From Mucilaginibacter psychrotolerans (GTDB lineage: Bacteria; Bacteroidota; Bacteroidia; Sphingobacteriales; Sphingobacteriaceae), in NCBI RefSeq assembly GCF_004519315.1, contig NZ_SOZE01000013.1:89940-153939 (forward strand): a stretch of 64,000 nucleotides of DNA, given 5' to 3'. The position numbers and the translations under genes were made by a program. Positions 16,425 to 25,526 of the stretch are shown here, one piece after another. The notes below the pieces were generated by a model that was not told the origin of the DNA, ran no database searches, and saw only the letters and a program-made list of their open reading frames with translations. Position 1 is the first letter of the stretch. Every line of letters starts with the position of its first letter.

Positions 16425-17087
16425 ATGTTTAATTTATTCAAAAAGAAGAAACTTGATTGGGTGCATTTACCTGCACCTGATGATAGTATCTTGTTTTTTG
16501 AAGCAATAAAACAAAAAAGTGAATATTACTGGGCTGAAACAACACCAAACCCTTCAATTTATGGTTGTCAGCAACAAGGTAATTCTCAATGGAAACCAGG
16601 TTTAACTGATAACGAACTGAAAGATTTTGAAATGGCTATAGGTTATGAATTTCCTTTACCGCTTAAAAACTTTTATAAAACAATGAATGGCTTAACAAAG
16701 CCGGGGATAAATGTATTTGGTAGCGACGGTACAAAGCCAACATTCAAATCTCTATATTATTCCTATCCGGACGATTTACCTGTGATAGAGGAACTGATAA
16801 ATTGGATATATGAAGAGAATAAAGTTAATGCCAGCATGGTTAAGCAAGGCATAGTGCCTGCCATTTTTCCAGTGTATCAACATCGATTTATGCTGACAAA
16901 TTCCGTAGATAATCCTATCTTATCCATGCACGGTGCCGATATTATCTATTGGTCTGACAGCTTAAGCAAACTATTGGCTAATGAAATTTTCGATGCCAAT
17001 TTTAATATACACGATTTTGAAAGCAACCCAATAAACCAGCCCGAGATTAAATTTTGGCTGGATGAAAAACAATACGATGAAAATTAA
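16425..17087 (+). CDS. SMI1/KNR4-like (SUKH) protein, 220 aa, AT-rich
   Basis: From ATG 16425 (MFNLFKKKKLDWVHLPAPDD) the protein has 220 residues. The stretch WKPGLTDNELKDFEMAIGYEFPLPLKNFYKTMNGLTKPGINVFG is the SUKH fold signature (Leu-Thr-x-x-Glu-Leu...Phe-Pro-x-x-x-x-x-Phe-Tyr). The codons are clearly richer in A/T than those of the genes on either side, and a repeat cluster lies directly upstream, both consistent with acquisition by transfer. It overlaps the start of the M1 peptidase gene by 11 bp, so the pair is coupled. The function is unknown. Confidence 0.72.
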   Translation: MFNLFKKKKLDWVHLPAPDDSILFFEAIKQKSEYYWAETTPNPSIYGCQQQGNSQWKPGLTDNELKDFEMAIGYEFPLPLKNFYKTMNGLTKPGINVFGSDGTKPTFKSLYYSYPDDLPVIEELINWIYEENKVNASMVKQGIVPAIFPVYQHRFMLTNSVDNPILSMHGADIIYWSDSLSKLLANEIFDANFNIHDFESNPINQPEIKFWLDEKQYDEN

Positions 17088-18741
17088 AGTACAGCATCTG
17101 CTAATTATCCTTTTAGGATTAAGTTCTTCAACCGCCCACGCCCAGCTCGGCACGCCAAAAGAAACCTTCACCCGTGCCGATACCCTGCGCGGTTCGCTCA
17201 CCACGCCGCTGCGCACCTGCTATGATATCAACTATTACCATTTGGATATTAAGTTCGATATCGATAAGAAATTCATCAGCGGCAATGTGCTGTTCAAGTT
17301 CACGGCAGCGGCTGATTTCAGCAAACTACAGTTCGACCTGTGGAACAACCTGAAGATTGAAAAGGTAGTTTACAAGGGCCAAGAGCTAAGCTACAACAGA
17401 GAGTTTAACGCGGTGTTCCTTAGCTTCCCTAAAACCATCAGTAAGGGCAGCACGGACGAGTTTACCGTTTACTACAGCGGCAACCCAACCATAGCCAAGC
17501 GCGCCCCGTGGGATGGCGGCGTACAATACGCGGTAGATTCGCTTGGTAAACCGCATGTGGCAACCGCCTGCCAGGGCATGGGAGCAAGTGTATGGTGGCC
17601 AACCAAAGATGTACAGGATGATGAGGTAGATAGCGCCATGGTGAGCATCAGCGTACCCAACGGCTTAAAGGATGTATCAAACGGGCACCTGCGTAACGTT
17701 ACCAAGCTGAAAGACGGTTACACCCGTTTCGATTGGTTTGTGGCCAACCCAATAAACAACTACAACCTTGAAGCCAATATTGGCGATTATGCCCACTACA
17801 CCGGCATCTATCAGGGCGAAAAAGGCAAACTGGAGATGGATTTCTGGCCGTTGAGCTACAATGTTGAAAAAGCCAAAAAGCAATGGGGACTGGATGCGCC
17901 GCGCATGCTCAAAGCGTTCGAACATTGGTTTGGTCCATACCCTTTTTATGAGGATGGCTATAAATTGATAGAAACCCCGCACCTGGGTATGGAGCATCAA
18001 AGCGGCACGGCCTATGGCAACCATTATCGTAACGGCTACCTTGGTCGCGATTTATCGGGTACCGGCTGGGGTTTGAAATGGGATTTCATCGTGGTACACG
18101 AGAGCGGGCACGAGTGGTTTGGCAATAATATCACCAGTAAAGATTTGGCCGATATGTGGATACACGAAAGCTTCACCAATTACAGCGAATCGTTGTTCAT
18201 AGAAACCTTTTATGGCAAACAGGCCGGGCAGGAATATGTGCATGGCACCCGTATGAACATCCAGAACGATGGCCCCATAGTAGGCGCTTACGGCGTAAAC
18301 AAAGAAGGTAGCGGTGATATGTACTACAAAGGTGGCAACTTGCTTAACATGGTGCGCACCATTATTAACGACGATGATAAATGGCGCAGCATCCTGCGCG
18401 GCCTCAATAAAACCTTTTACCATAAAACCGTTACTTATGATGATGTGGTGGGCTACGTCAATACCCAAAGTGGTATTAACCTATCGCCCGTGTTTGAGCA
18501 ATACCTGAAACACGCAAAGCTGCCGGTGCTCGAATTCGATACCATACAAGGCAAGCTGATGGCCCGCTGGGTGACCGAAACACCGGGCTTCAACATGCCG
18601 GTAAAAGTGAGGGTGAAAGGTGGCGAGTATAAATTCATCAAACCAACCACGCGGTTTACACCGGTAAATATCGATGGGGCGGCGAAAGATAATATCGAAG
18701 TAGATACGTTTAATTATTACATTGGCGTTTTGGTTGACTAA
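17077..18741 (+). CDS. Secreted M1 family aminopeptidase
   Basis: A 554-residue zinc metallopeptidase with a signal peptide (MKIKVQHLLIILLGLSSSTAHAQ). The zinc site is HESGH at 341-345 with the third ligand Glu-364 (18 residues between, WIHES), and the substrate motif is GMEHQ instead of the usual GAMEN, as in other periplasmic Bacteroidota M1 enzymes. The N-terminal beta domain (about 35-225) is typical. The C-terminal ERAP-like domain is absent and replaced by about 50 residues. An ATG 15 bp upstream is possible; ATG 17077 gives the cleaner signal peptide. A strong terminator follows at 18768. Confidence 0.92.
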   Translation: MKIKVQHLLIILLGLSSSTAHAQLGTPKETFTRADTLRGSLTTPLRTCYDINYYHLDIKFDIDKKFISGNVLFKFTAAADFSKLQFDLWNNLKIEKVVYKGQELSYNREFNAVFLSFPKTISKGSTDEFTVYYSGNPTIAKRAPWDGGVQYAVDSLGKPHVATACQGMGASVWWPTKDVQDDEVDSAMVSISVPNGLKDVSNGHLRNVTKLKDGYTRFDWFVANPINNYNLEANIGDYAHYTGIYQGEKGKLEMDFWPLSYNVEKAKKQWGLDAPRMLKAFEHWFGPYPFYEDGYKLIETPHLGMEHQSGTAYGNHYRNGYLGRDLSGTGWGLKWDFIVVHESGHEWFGNNITSKDLADMWIHESFTNYSESLFIETFYGKQAGQEYVHGTRMNIQNDGPIVGAYGVNKEGSGDMYYKGGNLLNMVRTIINDDDKWRSILRGLNKTFYHKTVTYDDVVGYVNTQSGINLSPVFEQYLKHAKLPVLEFDTIQGKLMARWVTETPGFNMPVKVRVKGGEYKFIKPTTRFTPVNIDGAAKDNIEVDTFNYYIGVLVD

Positions 18742-18767
18742 TATTGAGGTAACGATCTAAACTACAG

Positions 18768-18817
18768 AAATACCCTTAAATCCTTCCGAAAAGTGAAGAT
18801 TTTTAAGGGTATTTTTT
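18768..18817 (+). terminator. Intrinsic terminator after the M1 peptidase gene
   Basis: AAATACCCTTAAA (18768-18780) is the exact reverse complement of TTTAAGGGTATTT (18802-18814), with a 21-nt loop, and the right arm merges into a run of six T. It separates the peptidase gene from the head-GIN gene. Confidence 0.85.
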
Positions 18818-18915
18818 GGGTTTACGAAGCAACCTCTTCTCAAAAATATTTTCCGGTTGGTGCAACTTATTAAAGGCAGTGCGCGTCTGATAGGAGTAAA
18901 CCATAAACTAAAAAT

Positions 18916-19620
18916 ATGAAATCACTAAAGAAACTGATACTGGCTGCCGTAATGATAGTTGCAAGCGCATCGGCATTTGCCAAAAATAATACCGAAGACC
19001 GCCACCTAACCGGCTTCAACGCCGTAAACGTTGCCGGCTCATTCGATGTGTACGTCACCCAGGGTTCGTCAGAATCGGTAAAGGTTGATGCCCCTGCGGA
19101 TATCATTGGCCGCATTGTAACAGAAGTTGAAGGCGGTACACTCAAAATTTATACCAAGCGCGATGAAAATAACAACTGGAGCTGGCACGATAAAAAGGTA
19201 GTTATCTATGTTGCCCTTAAGGACGTTAACGCTATTACCCTTGCAGGCAGCGGCGACATCTTCTTTAAAGAAGGCATCAAAGCTAACTCGCTGAAACTGA
19301 AATTATCGGGCAGCGGCGACATCACCGGCAAGTTGAACGTTAAAAACCTGGAGAGCAGCATTGCCGGCAGTGGCGATATTACCATCAGTGGTAGCGCCGA
19401 TACATCAAGCGTTAGCGTAGTGGGCTCTGGCGATTACACTGCACAGGGCGTAGTTACCGGCAGCACTAAAGTAAGCGTAGCAGGTAGTGGCGATGCCAGG
19501 GTAAATGTTTCTGACAGGTTAGATGCCTCGGTAGTCGGCAGCGGAGATGTGCATTACACCGGTTCGCCAAAAAGCGTCAATACGTCGAAAGCAGGCAGCG
19601 GCAGCGTAAGCCGGATGTGA
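18916..19620 (+). CDS. Head-GIN (DUF2807) domain protein, 234 aa
   Basis: A signal peptide (residues 1-22, ASASAFA) precedes a putative autotransporter adhesin head-GIN domain: FNAVNVAGSFDVYVTQGSSESVKVDAP followed by regularly repeated GSGD turns (AGSGD, SGSGD, AGSGD, VGSGD, AGSGD, VGSGD). These mark rungs of a right-handed beta helix. Such proteins are exported and abundant in Bacteroidota; their biological role is undefined. It stands alone between two strong terminators. Confidence 0.9.
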   Translation: MKSLKKLILAAVMIVASASAFAKNNTEDRHLTGFNAVNVAGSFDVYVTQGSSESVKVDAPADIIGRIVTEVEGGTLKIYTKRDENNNWSWHDKKVVIYVALKDVNAITLAGSGDIFFKEGIKANSLKLKLSGSGDITGKLNVKNLESSIAGSGDITISGSADTSSVSVVGSGDYTAQGVVTGSTKVSVAGSGDARVNVSDRLDASVVGSGDVHYTGSPKSVNTSKAGSGSVSRM

Positions 19621-19663
19621 TTTTCAGATCAAAGATAAAGGACTGAAAGAGAAAAGACAGTTC

Positions 19664-19705
19664 AACAGAAAAGGCTTCGGATTACCCGAAGCCTTTTCTG
19701 TTTTA
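19664..19705. terminator. Bidirectional terminator between head-GIN gene and trxA
   Basis: AACAGAAAAGGCTTCGG (19664-19680) and CCGAAGCCTTTTCTGTT (19686-19702) pair perfectly over 17 bp around a 5-nt loop (ATTAC). T-runs on the plus side and A-runs on the other side fit termination of both convergent genes. Confidence 0.9.
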
Positions 19706-19721
19706 TATATGATAGAAAAAC

Positions 19722-20042
19722 TTATGCTAATTGCTTAGCTAGTTTTTCGGCCAGTACTGATTTTGGTACAGCGCCAATTTGCTTGTCTACAATTTCGCCG
19801 CCTTTAAAGAATAATAAAGCCGGGATATTGCGGATGCCGTATTTCATGGATATGCCTGGGTTGTTGTCTACGTTTACTTTACCTACAATGGCTTTGCCAT
19901 CGTATTCTTTAGCAATATCTTCTACTACCGGGCCAACCATCCTACACGGACCGCACCACTCTGCCCAAAAATCAACAAGTACTGGTTTGTCTGATTTAAG
20001 AACAAGTTCTTCGAAGTTTGCATCTGTTATTTCTAAAGCCAT
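19722..20042 (-). CDS. trxA: Thioredoxin
   Basis: A 106-residue cytosolic thioredoxin, the general protein disulfide reductase. The active site is WCGPC (29-33), with the conserved buried Asp (VDFWAEW), the cis-Pro motif (NIPALLFFKGG, cis-Pro near 74) and the full alpha/beta fold length. A single gene between the bidirectional terminator at 19664 and its own promoter at 20073-20104. Confidence 0.97.
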   Translation of the reverse strand: MALEITDANFEELVLKSDKPVLVDFWAEWCGPCRMVGPVVEDIAKEYDGKAIVGKVNVDNNPGISMKYGIRNIPALLFFKGGEIVDKQIGAVPKSVLAEKLAKQLA

Positions 20043-20072
20043 GATATTTTTAATTTTTAAATTTTCAGTTTA

Positions 20073-20104
20073 CAAATATATACTATTCAAATAGCTTGCC
20101 ACAA
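20073..20104 (-). promoter_or_regulatory. Promoter of trxA
   Basis: On the minus strand 20080-20073 reads TATATTTG, a full match to TAnnTTTG, with TTG (20104-20102) 21 bp further upstream as the -33 element. Transcription would start near 20069, giving a leader of about 27 nt before ATG 20042. Confidence 0.65.
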
Positions 20105-20224
20105 GTGGGTGCCTGACAATGTGACAATTCTATTGATAATGTGGATAATATTGACAGATGTGTAATAATCAGGGAGTTTAAGGTTACCTTTCGGCAGGTC
20201 GGGGTATCAATTAAAAAGCCGGTA

Positions 20225-20578
20225 ATGTACCACTTTCTGCTTTTTTCAGCACCTGTTTTGCAAATTATACTATCCGTTTTGAGGCTTGCCCGCAAAATAA
20301 GTTTGCCCCTCTATGCCATTTTTGGGCTTGCATTGGTTGTTGGTTTCATATGCTCTTTTATGGCCATGAACATAGTTTTAGATGCCATGTCGCGTGCGGC
20401 GCATGGTAGGGGAATATGAGGCATGCCTGCTATGGGGGTGCTGTTTGCCGGGCTATTTATCACCTTTGTTACTACGCCCATTATTAGCATCATTTGCTAC
20501 TTCATCAACCGTTACATCAAAAAAACGGCCGAAGCAAAAGCCCCGGCCATTATCCCAAACAAACCCAAACACTTATAA
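20225..20578 (+). pseudogene. Small membrane-protein gene with an in-frame stop
   Basis: From ATG 20225 (MYHFLLFSAPVLQIILS) the frame encodes two hydrophobic segments (residues 2-18 and about 27-50), then reaches TGA at 20417-20419. The same frame continues directly after that stop with GMPAMGVLFAGLFITFVTTPIISII, two more hydrophobic stretches, and a charged tail ending at TAA 20576-20578. The continuity of a polytopic layout across one stop codon suggests a single nonsense substitution (for instance in a Cys or Trp codon) in a formerly intact gene of about 117 codons. A sequencing error is the alternative. I do not recognise the family. Confidence 0.65.
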
Positions 20579-20820
20579 ATTTGCTGCTAAGCCAGCAGTT
20601 GTACGAGTTGGAAGAAGATGAGATACTCACCTGCAAAGTTTTCCTCGAAGTTCCCCCACGCGTGGAATACGCCTTTACCGATTTAGGCAGAGAACTGGCC
20701 TCGATTTTTTACGCCCTAGAAAAATGGGGCGTGCACTTCCTTACTGTGAACAGCGATACCATAAAAGTGGCTGATGAAAGTTGCTATACGTTTAGGGAGG
20801 CGGTGGCGGAGGAGGTATAA
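20579..20820 (+). pseudogene. Remnant of an HxlR-family regulator
   Basis: The open frame encodes LLSQQLYELEEDEILTCKVFLEVPPRVEYAFTDLGRELASIFYALEKWGVHFL, which matches the C-terminal two thirds of the HxlR winged-helix domain (LxxQLRELExDGIIxRxVYxEVPPxVEYxLTxLGxxL). The N-terminal recognition helices are missing, and the frame upstream is part of the broken membrane gene. This therefore looks like a deletion remnant joined to its neighbour near 20580. Translation of a fragment cannot be excluded, but no sensible start codon is visible close to the conserved part. Confidence 0.7.
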
Positions 20821-20822
20821 AA

Positions 20823-21167
20823 TTATATCCCGAGTTGAAATGACAAAGCGTCGATTACTTCGTCCTGTATTTTAGCAGAATTGATTTCACCGTATAAATG
20901 AGATAGTCGTTGCTTATCTAAAGTTCTTATTTGATAACAAAGCGCGATTGATTCATTTGGTAGTCCGGCGGTCCCGGCAGGAATTAGTGTTTCGTTTGGA
21001 TAGATTGTTCGGCCTTGTTTTCTTGAAGTTATTGGTATTACATTGACTACGTTAAGAAGCGCATTGACAGCATCTTCACTAATGACTAAAACCGACCGGG
21101 ATTTACCCTGTTCCGAGCCAATTACAGGTTCAAGATTTGCCCTGTAAACAGACCACTTTTTAATCAT
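20823..21167 (-). CDS. MazF/PemK-type toxin (type II toxin-antitoxin)
   Basis: A 114-residue PemK/MazF endoribonuclease-like protein. MIKKWSVYRANLEPVIGSEQGKSRSVLVIS is the family's N-terminal strand-loop (xGxEQxxxRPxxVI, here with Ser for Pro), followed by VIPITSRKQGRTIYPNETLIPAGTAGLPNESIALCYQIRTLDKQRL, containing the conserved Leu-Pro-x-x-Ser and QIRTLDKxRL. Family members cleave mRNA at short motifs in the cytosol. It overlaps the antitoxin gene upstream by ATGA, the classical arrangement. It sits in a decaying patch and may be a stabilised relic of transfer. Confidence 0.88.
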   Translation of the reverse strand: MIKKWSVYRANLEPVIGSEQGKSRSVLVISEDAVNALLNVVNVIPITSRKQGRTIYPNETLIPAGTAGLPNESIALCYQIRTLDKQRLSHLYGEINSAKIQDEVIDALSFQLGI

Positions 21168-21391
21168 ATATTTTCGTCATCGATGAGATGAAAGTCATCC
21201 ATAATTTCTTTTTGATCGGCTAAAAATAACGGGTCGTTAGCCGCTTGTTCTAAGAGCGCTATTTTTTTTTCTGTCGACAGCTTTTTTTCAGAGATATCGT
21301 CTTCCATTTTTGAATACAAAGCTTGCACTCTTTTTACATCTGCTGAATCGATGTAATCATGAAGCTTCTCTCTTATCGCTGTAATTGTCAT
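21164..21391 (-). CDS. Antitoxin partner of the MazF-like toxin (75 aa)
   Basis: A 75-residue, highly charged helical protein (MTITAIREKLHDYIDSADVKRVQALYSKMEDDISEKKLSTEKKIALLEQAANDPLF) directly upstream of the MazF-like gene, sharing ATGA with it. Position, size and coupling identify it as the antitoxin. The N-terminus does not read as a clear MazE AbrB domain; it resembles the short helical antitoxins frequent beside Bacteroidota MazF genes. The pair presumably autoregulates. Confidence 0.78.
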   Translation of the reverse strand: MTITAIREKLHDYIDSADVKRVQALYSKMEDDISEKKLSTEKKIALLEQAANDPLFLADQKEIMDDFHLIDDENI

Positions 21392-21470
21392 GTGCTTACC
21401 TCCTCAATCAAATTTAACACATAAATCCTAAATCATCAACTCAATTCGTCAGCACCGGCTTCGCGATTTC

Positions 21471-21887
21471 TTACTCAACCACCTCGCTTATCTGCACCAC
21501 CGGCGTAATATTGGTAAACTTGGGGATATCCGCGCGGATTTCTTGTGCATATGTTTTCATGCCGTTCTGAAAAGCGGCTATATTTTCGAAATATAGTGTG
21601 CCTATAGCCAGATATGGTACGGGTGCGCCTGGCGCACCTCCTGCAACGCCCTTGTCTATTGTGGCGCCTTTCATGTCATCGCCAAACAGACGTTTTACCA
21701 TAGGGATGTGCTTGGTCGCGTAATAATCCATATCAAAGGTTTTGCCCTCGCCATTGGGGTAAAGTATAGTTACTTTTATCATGCCTTTTTTAACGGATTG
21801 CGCAACTGATTGTTTAACGGACAGGAAACTAAAAACTAAAGCTAATGCTAAAATTAGTAGGGCGGTTGGTTTTTTCATCATCATCAT
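21471..21887 (-). CDS. Exported EthD-like dimeric alpha-beta barrel protein
   Basis: The body (KGMIKVTILYPNGEGKTFDMDYYATKHIPMVKRLFGDDMKGATIDKG, then YLAIGTLYFENIAAFQNGMKTYAQEIRADIPKFTNITPVVQISEV) matches the EthD family, small ferredoxin-like dimeric barrels found beside degradative oxygenases. Unusually it carries an N-terminal signal peptide (about residues 5-29, ending SVAQ), whereas most EthD proteins are cytosolic. Four consecutive Met codons start the frame, so the exact start is uncertain by up to three codons. Function unknown. Confidence 0.82.
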   Translation of the reverse strand: MMMMKKPTALLILALALVFSFLSVKQSVAQSVKKGMIKVTILYPNGEGKTFDMDYYATKHIPMVKRLFGDDMKGATIDKGVAGGAPGAPVPYLAIGTLYFENIAAFQNGMKTYAQEIRADIPKFTNITPVVQISEVVE

Positions 21888-21935
21888 TTAAATTGGTTGC
21901 CCGAATTTAAATGATAACCTGCACATTATCAAATC

Positions 21936-24900
21936 CTATGCCAGTACCGCATTCATATTCGTCAGGCTCAATATCTCGGCCATCAAATCGTCGCTGGGGT
22001 TTACTTTGTGGCTTTTAGATGCCAGGTTCACGAACATCGATTCCTCTCCGTCGTTGATCTTGAATTTAAGCAGGCAACTTCGCGATGGGTACTTCTGGTT
22101 ATTGGTATCTACCATCTGCAGCAGGCTTGCGATCACCTGGTCGTTTACTGCGTTTATGTCCAAACTTACGGTTACCGATTTGGTGAGTTTCTCCCGCATT
22201 TCAGATAGCAGGCTCATCACGGTTACGCGCAAATCCCAGTTATCCTTTTGCCTGAATTTTTCTTCGATATTGCCTTTGATGTGCAGGAAATAGCCATCCA
22301 TCATCAAATTGCGGAACTTGACGTAATCCTCTCCAAAAAATGCAAACTCATACGACTCGTCGTAATCTTCCAGCACAAAGGTGCCAAAGGGTTTGCCCAT
22401 CTTGGTCGTTTTATGCTGTACGTTGCCAACCAGGCCGCCAATGCATATTTCGCCGCGCTTGCGCAAATCGGCAAATTTGGCCATAATTTCTTCGCCGCCC
22501 TCGCCCGAGCGGGCCTTTTGTACTACCTTGAGCTCGGCCAGGGTTGTGTTGCAGTATTTCTCCAGTTCCAGCTTATAGTTATCAAGCGGATGACCGGTAA
22601 GGTAGATGCCAATAACATCCTTTTCATATTTCAAACGTTCTATCAAGGGCCATTCTTCTGCATCGGGCATAGCAGGCTCCGGGATGTACGATGCTACCTC
22701 GCCGCCGAATAACGACGACTGCGAACTGTTCTTGGTGTTCTGGTAATCGTTTCCGTATTTAATGAGGCGTTCTATGCCCGTAAGCAGGCCATTCTCCGTC
22801 TTGGCGAAAAACTGCGCCCGGCAAAGGCCAAAGCCATCGAAGGCACCCCCATAAACCAGGTTTTCGTATGATTTTCGGTTTACAGATCGCGTGTTGCTTC
22901 GCTGCGCAAAGTCGTACACGCTGGTGTACGGGCCTCCCTCGTTACGTTCCTCTATGATGCTTTCTACCGCCTTTTCGCCTACGCCCTTTACGCCCGCCAT
23001 CCCGAAGCGGATAACGCCTTTTTTATTGGCTGCAAAAGCCATGTCGCTTTCGTTGATATCCGGCCCCAAAACCTGCACACCCATACGGCGGCATTCTTCC
23101 ATAAAGAAGGTAATCTTCTCCATGTTGTTTTGGTTGTTCAATACCGCCGCCATATACTCGGCGGGGTAATGCGCTTTTAAGTATGCCGTTTGGTACGCCA
23201 CGAAAGCGTAGCAGGTTGAGTGCGATTTATTGAACGCGTATTGTGCAAATGCTTTCCAGTCCGTCCATATTTTGGTGAGCTTATCTTTAGGGTGACCTTT
23301 GGCAATTGCCCCATCCATAAACTGCGCCTCCATTTTGTTGAGTACCTCAATTTGCTTTTTACCCATGGCCTTACGCAAAACGTCGGCATCGCCTTTACTG
23401 AAGCCCGCCAGCTTTTGCGACAAGAGCATCACCTGCTCCTGGTACACGGTAATACCATAGGTTTCGCCCAGGTACTCTTCCATGTCGGGTAGGTCGAATA
23501 CGATGGGTTCCTGCCCATGCTTACGCTTGATAAAGTTGGGGATGTACTCTATCGGCCCCGGGCGGTACAGGGCGTTCATGGCAATCAAATCCTCAAATTT
23601 ATCCGGCTTCAGATCGCGCAGGTACATCTGCATACCATCACTTTCAAACTGGAAGGTGCCGTTGGTATCACCCCGCTGGTAAAGTTCATAGGTTTGAACA
23701 TCATCAAGCGGGATGTAGTCGATATCGATGTGTATATCATGGTTCTGCTTAATCATGCGCAGGGCATCCTTGATAATGGTAAGCGTTTTAAGGCCCAAAA
23801 AGTCCATCTTGATAACGCCTGCATCTTCAATCACGCGCCCGTCATACTGGGTAACCAGCAGGTCCGAGTCCTTAGCGGTGGCAACGGGTACAATGTCTGT
23901 TAAATCGTAAGGGGCGATGATGATACCTGCCGCGTGTACACCTGTATTACGTACCGAACCTTCCAGTTTTTCGGCCTCGCGTAGCACAATACCTTTAAGC
24001 TCGGTTGATTTGTAGATGGCCTGCAGTTCGGGAACTTGCTCTATGGCTGTCTTCAGGTTGATGCCCAGTGTATCGGGTACCAACTTTTTCAGCGCATTCA
24101 CATCGGCAAGTGGCATATCCAGCACGCGGCCTACATCTTGTATGCTGGTGCGGGCGGCCATAGAGCCATAGGTGATAATTTGGGCCACCTGGTTTTTGCC
24201 GTATTTATCAACCACGTAATCGATAACCCTTTGGCGGCCTGCATCGTCAAAATCCGTATCGATATCGGGCATGCTCTTCCTGTCGGGGTTCAAAAAACGC
24301 TCGAACAGGAGGTTGTACTTCAGCGGGTCGATATTGGTGATACCTGTGCAATAGGCTACCACAGATCCTGCGGCCGAACCACGGCCCGGACCGATGAATA
24401 CACCCATATCGCGGCCCGCCTTGATGAAGTCGGCAACGATTAGGAAATACCCCGCAAAACCCATGGTACGGATGGTGAACAGTTCGAAGTTGATGCGCTC
24501 CTCGGCCTCGGGGCTGATGTCTTTATAACGCTCTTTAGCACCTAAAAAAGTAAGGTGTTTAAGATATTCCCACTGGTTAAGGGTATCGGCATCGGGCGTA
24601 AGGTCGCTGTGTATCTTAAATTCGGGCGGGATAACATAGTTGGGGAGGAGTATGTCGCGCTTTAGCTTCAGCACATCTACTTTATCCACAATCTCCTGCG
24701 TATTGTCCAACGCTTCGGGGATATCATGGAACAGCTTGCCCATTTCATCCTGCGTTTTAAAATAAAACTGATCGTTGGTAAAGCCGAAGCGGTAGCCTTT
24801 GCCGCCTTCCTCATCGGTTGCGATGGGGGTGCTTTGTAAATCGCCGGTGTTTACGCAAAGCAAAATATCATGCGCGTTCGAGTCCTGTTGATCCACGTAA

Positions 24901-25526
24901 TGCGAATCGTTTGAGCAAATTACCTTTACGTTGTACTTTTTGGCGAACTTCATCAGCACCAGGTTCACCGTATTTTGCTCGGGGATATCGTGGCGCTGCA
25001 TTTCTATATAGAAATCCTCGCCAAACAAATCAAGCCACCATTTAAATTCTATCTCGGCAGCCGCCTCACCATCGCGCAAAATAGCCTGTGGTACCGATGC
25101 GCCCAGGCAGCAGGTAGTGGCGATGATGCCTTTGTGGTATTTTAAAATGAGCTCTTTATCAATACGCGGCCATTTGCTGTAAAGGCCCTCCATATAGCCC
25201 AAAGAGCATAGCTTGATGAGGTTTTGGTATCCCTCGGCATTTTTGGCCAGCATCAACTGGTGGTAGCGCTTATCTTTTTTCTCTTTGGTGAATTGCTTTT
25301 TATGCCTATCGTCTACCACGTAAAACTCGCAGCCTACAATGGGTTTTACGCCATGCTTACCAGCTTCGGCTACAAACTTGAATGCGCCGAACATGTTGCC
25401 GTGGTCGGTAATGGCCAGGGCCTTCATGCCGTCGGCAGCAGCCTTTTTATATAACTTGGTTATATCGGCGGCGCCATCAAGTAGCGAAAACTGGGTATGA
25501 ACGTGTAAGTGCGAAAATTGGGGCAT
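21936..25526 (-). CDS. dnaE: DNA polymerase III subunit alpha
   Basis: The replicative polymerase of the chromosome, 1196 residues. The N-terminal PHP domain begins HLHVHTQFSLLDGAAD (6-21); the polymerase core has GPGRGSAAGS (379-388) and the catalytic aspartates in PDIDTDFDD (420-428). C-terminal regions include the helix-hairpin-helix (FGMAGVKGVGEKAVESIIEERNEGGPY) and an OB fold (ICIGGLVGNVQHKTTKMGKPFGTFVLED). The start ATG 25526 gives MPQFSHLHVHT; the frame extends 14 codons upstream without conserved sequence. No intein or split is present. Divergently arranged with tamB. Confidence 0.97.
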   Translation of the reverse strand: MPQFSHLHVHTQFSLLDGAADITKLYKKAAADGMKALAITDHGNMFGAFKFVAEAGKHGVKPIVGCEFYVVDDRHKKQFTKEKKDKRYHQLMLAKNAEGYQNLIKLCSLGYMEGLYSKWPRIDKELILKYHKGIIATTCCLGASVPQAILRDGEAAAEIEFKWWLDLFGEDFYIEMQRHDIPEQNTVNLVLMKFAKKYNVKVICSNDSHYVDQQDSNAHDILLCVNTGDLQSTPIATDEEGGKGYRFGFTNDQFYFKTQDEMGKLFHDIPEALDNTQEIVDKVDVLKLKRDILLPNYVIPPEFKIHSDLTPDADTLNQWEYLKHLTFLGAKERYKDISPEAEERINFELFTIRTMGFAGYFLIVADFIKAGRDMGVFIGPGRGSAAGSVVAYCTGITNIDPLKYNLLFERFLNPDRKSMPDIDTDFDDAGRQRVIDYVVDKYGKNQVAQIITYGSMAARTSIQDVGRVLDMPLADVNALKKLVPDTLGINLKTAIEQVPELQAIYKSTELKGIVLREAEKLEGSVRNTGVHAAGIIIAPYDLTDIVPVATAKDSDLLVTQYDGRVIEDAGVIKMDFLGLKTLTIIKDALRMIKQNHDIHIDIDYIPLDDVQTYELYQRGDTNGTFQFESDGMQMYLRDLKPDKFEDLIAMNALYRPGPIEYIPNFIKRKHGQEPIVFDLPDMEEYLGETYGITVYQEQVMLLSQKLAGFSKGDADVLRKAMGKKQIEVLNKMEAQFMDGAIAKGHPKDKLTKIWTDWKAFAQYAFNKSHSTCYAFVAYQTAYLKAHYPAEYMAAVLNNQNNMEKITFFMEECRRMGVQVLGPDINESDMAFAANKKGVIRFGMAGVKGVGEKAVESIIEERNEGGPYTSVYDFAQRSNTRSVNRKSYENLVYGGAFDGFGLCRAQFFAKTENGLLTGIERLIKYGNDYQNTKNSSQSSLFGGEVASYIPEPAMPDAEEWPLIERLKYEKDVIGIYLTGHPLDNYKLELEKYCNTTLAELKVVQKARSGEGGEEIMAKFADLRKRGEICIGGLVGNVQHKTTKMGKPFGTFVLEDYDESYEFAFFGEDYVKFRNLMMDGYFLHIKGNIEEKFRQKDNWDLRVTVMSLLSEMREKLTKSVTVSLDINAVNDQVIASLLQMVDTNNQKYPSRSCLLKFKINDGEESMFVNLASKSHKVNPSDDLMAEILSLTNMNAVLA

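Noticed and set aside
24860..24890. A GTTCGAGTCC string like a tRNA T-loop
   Set aside because: It lies inside dnaE coding sequence and no acceptor stem or anticodon arm can be drawn.
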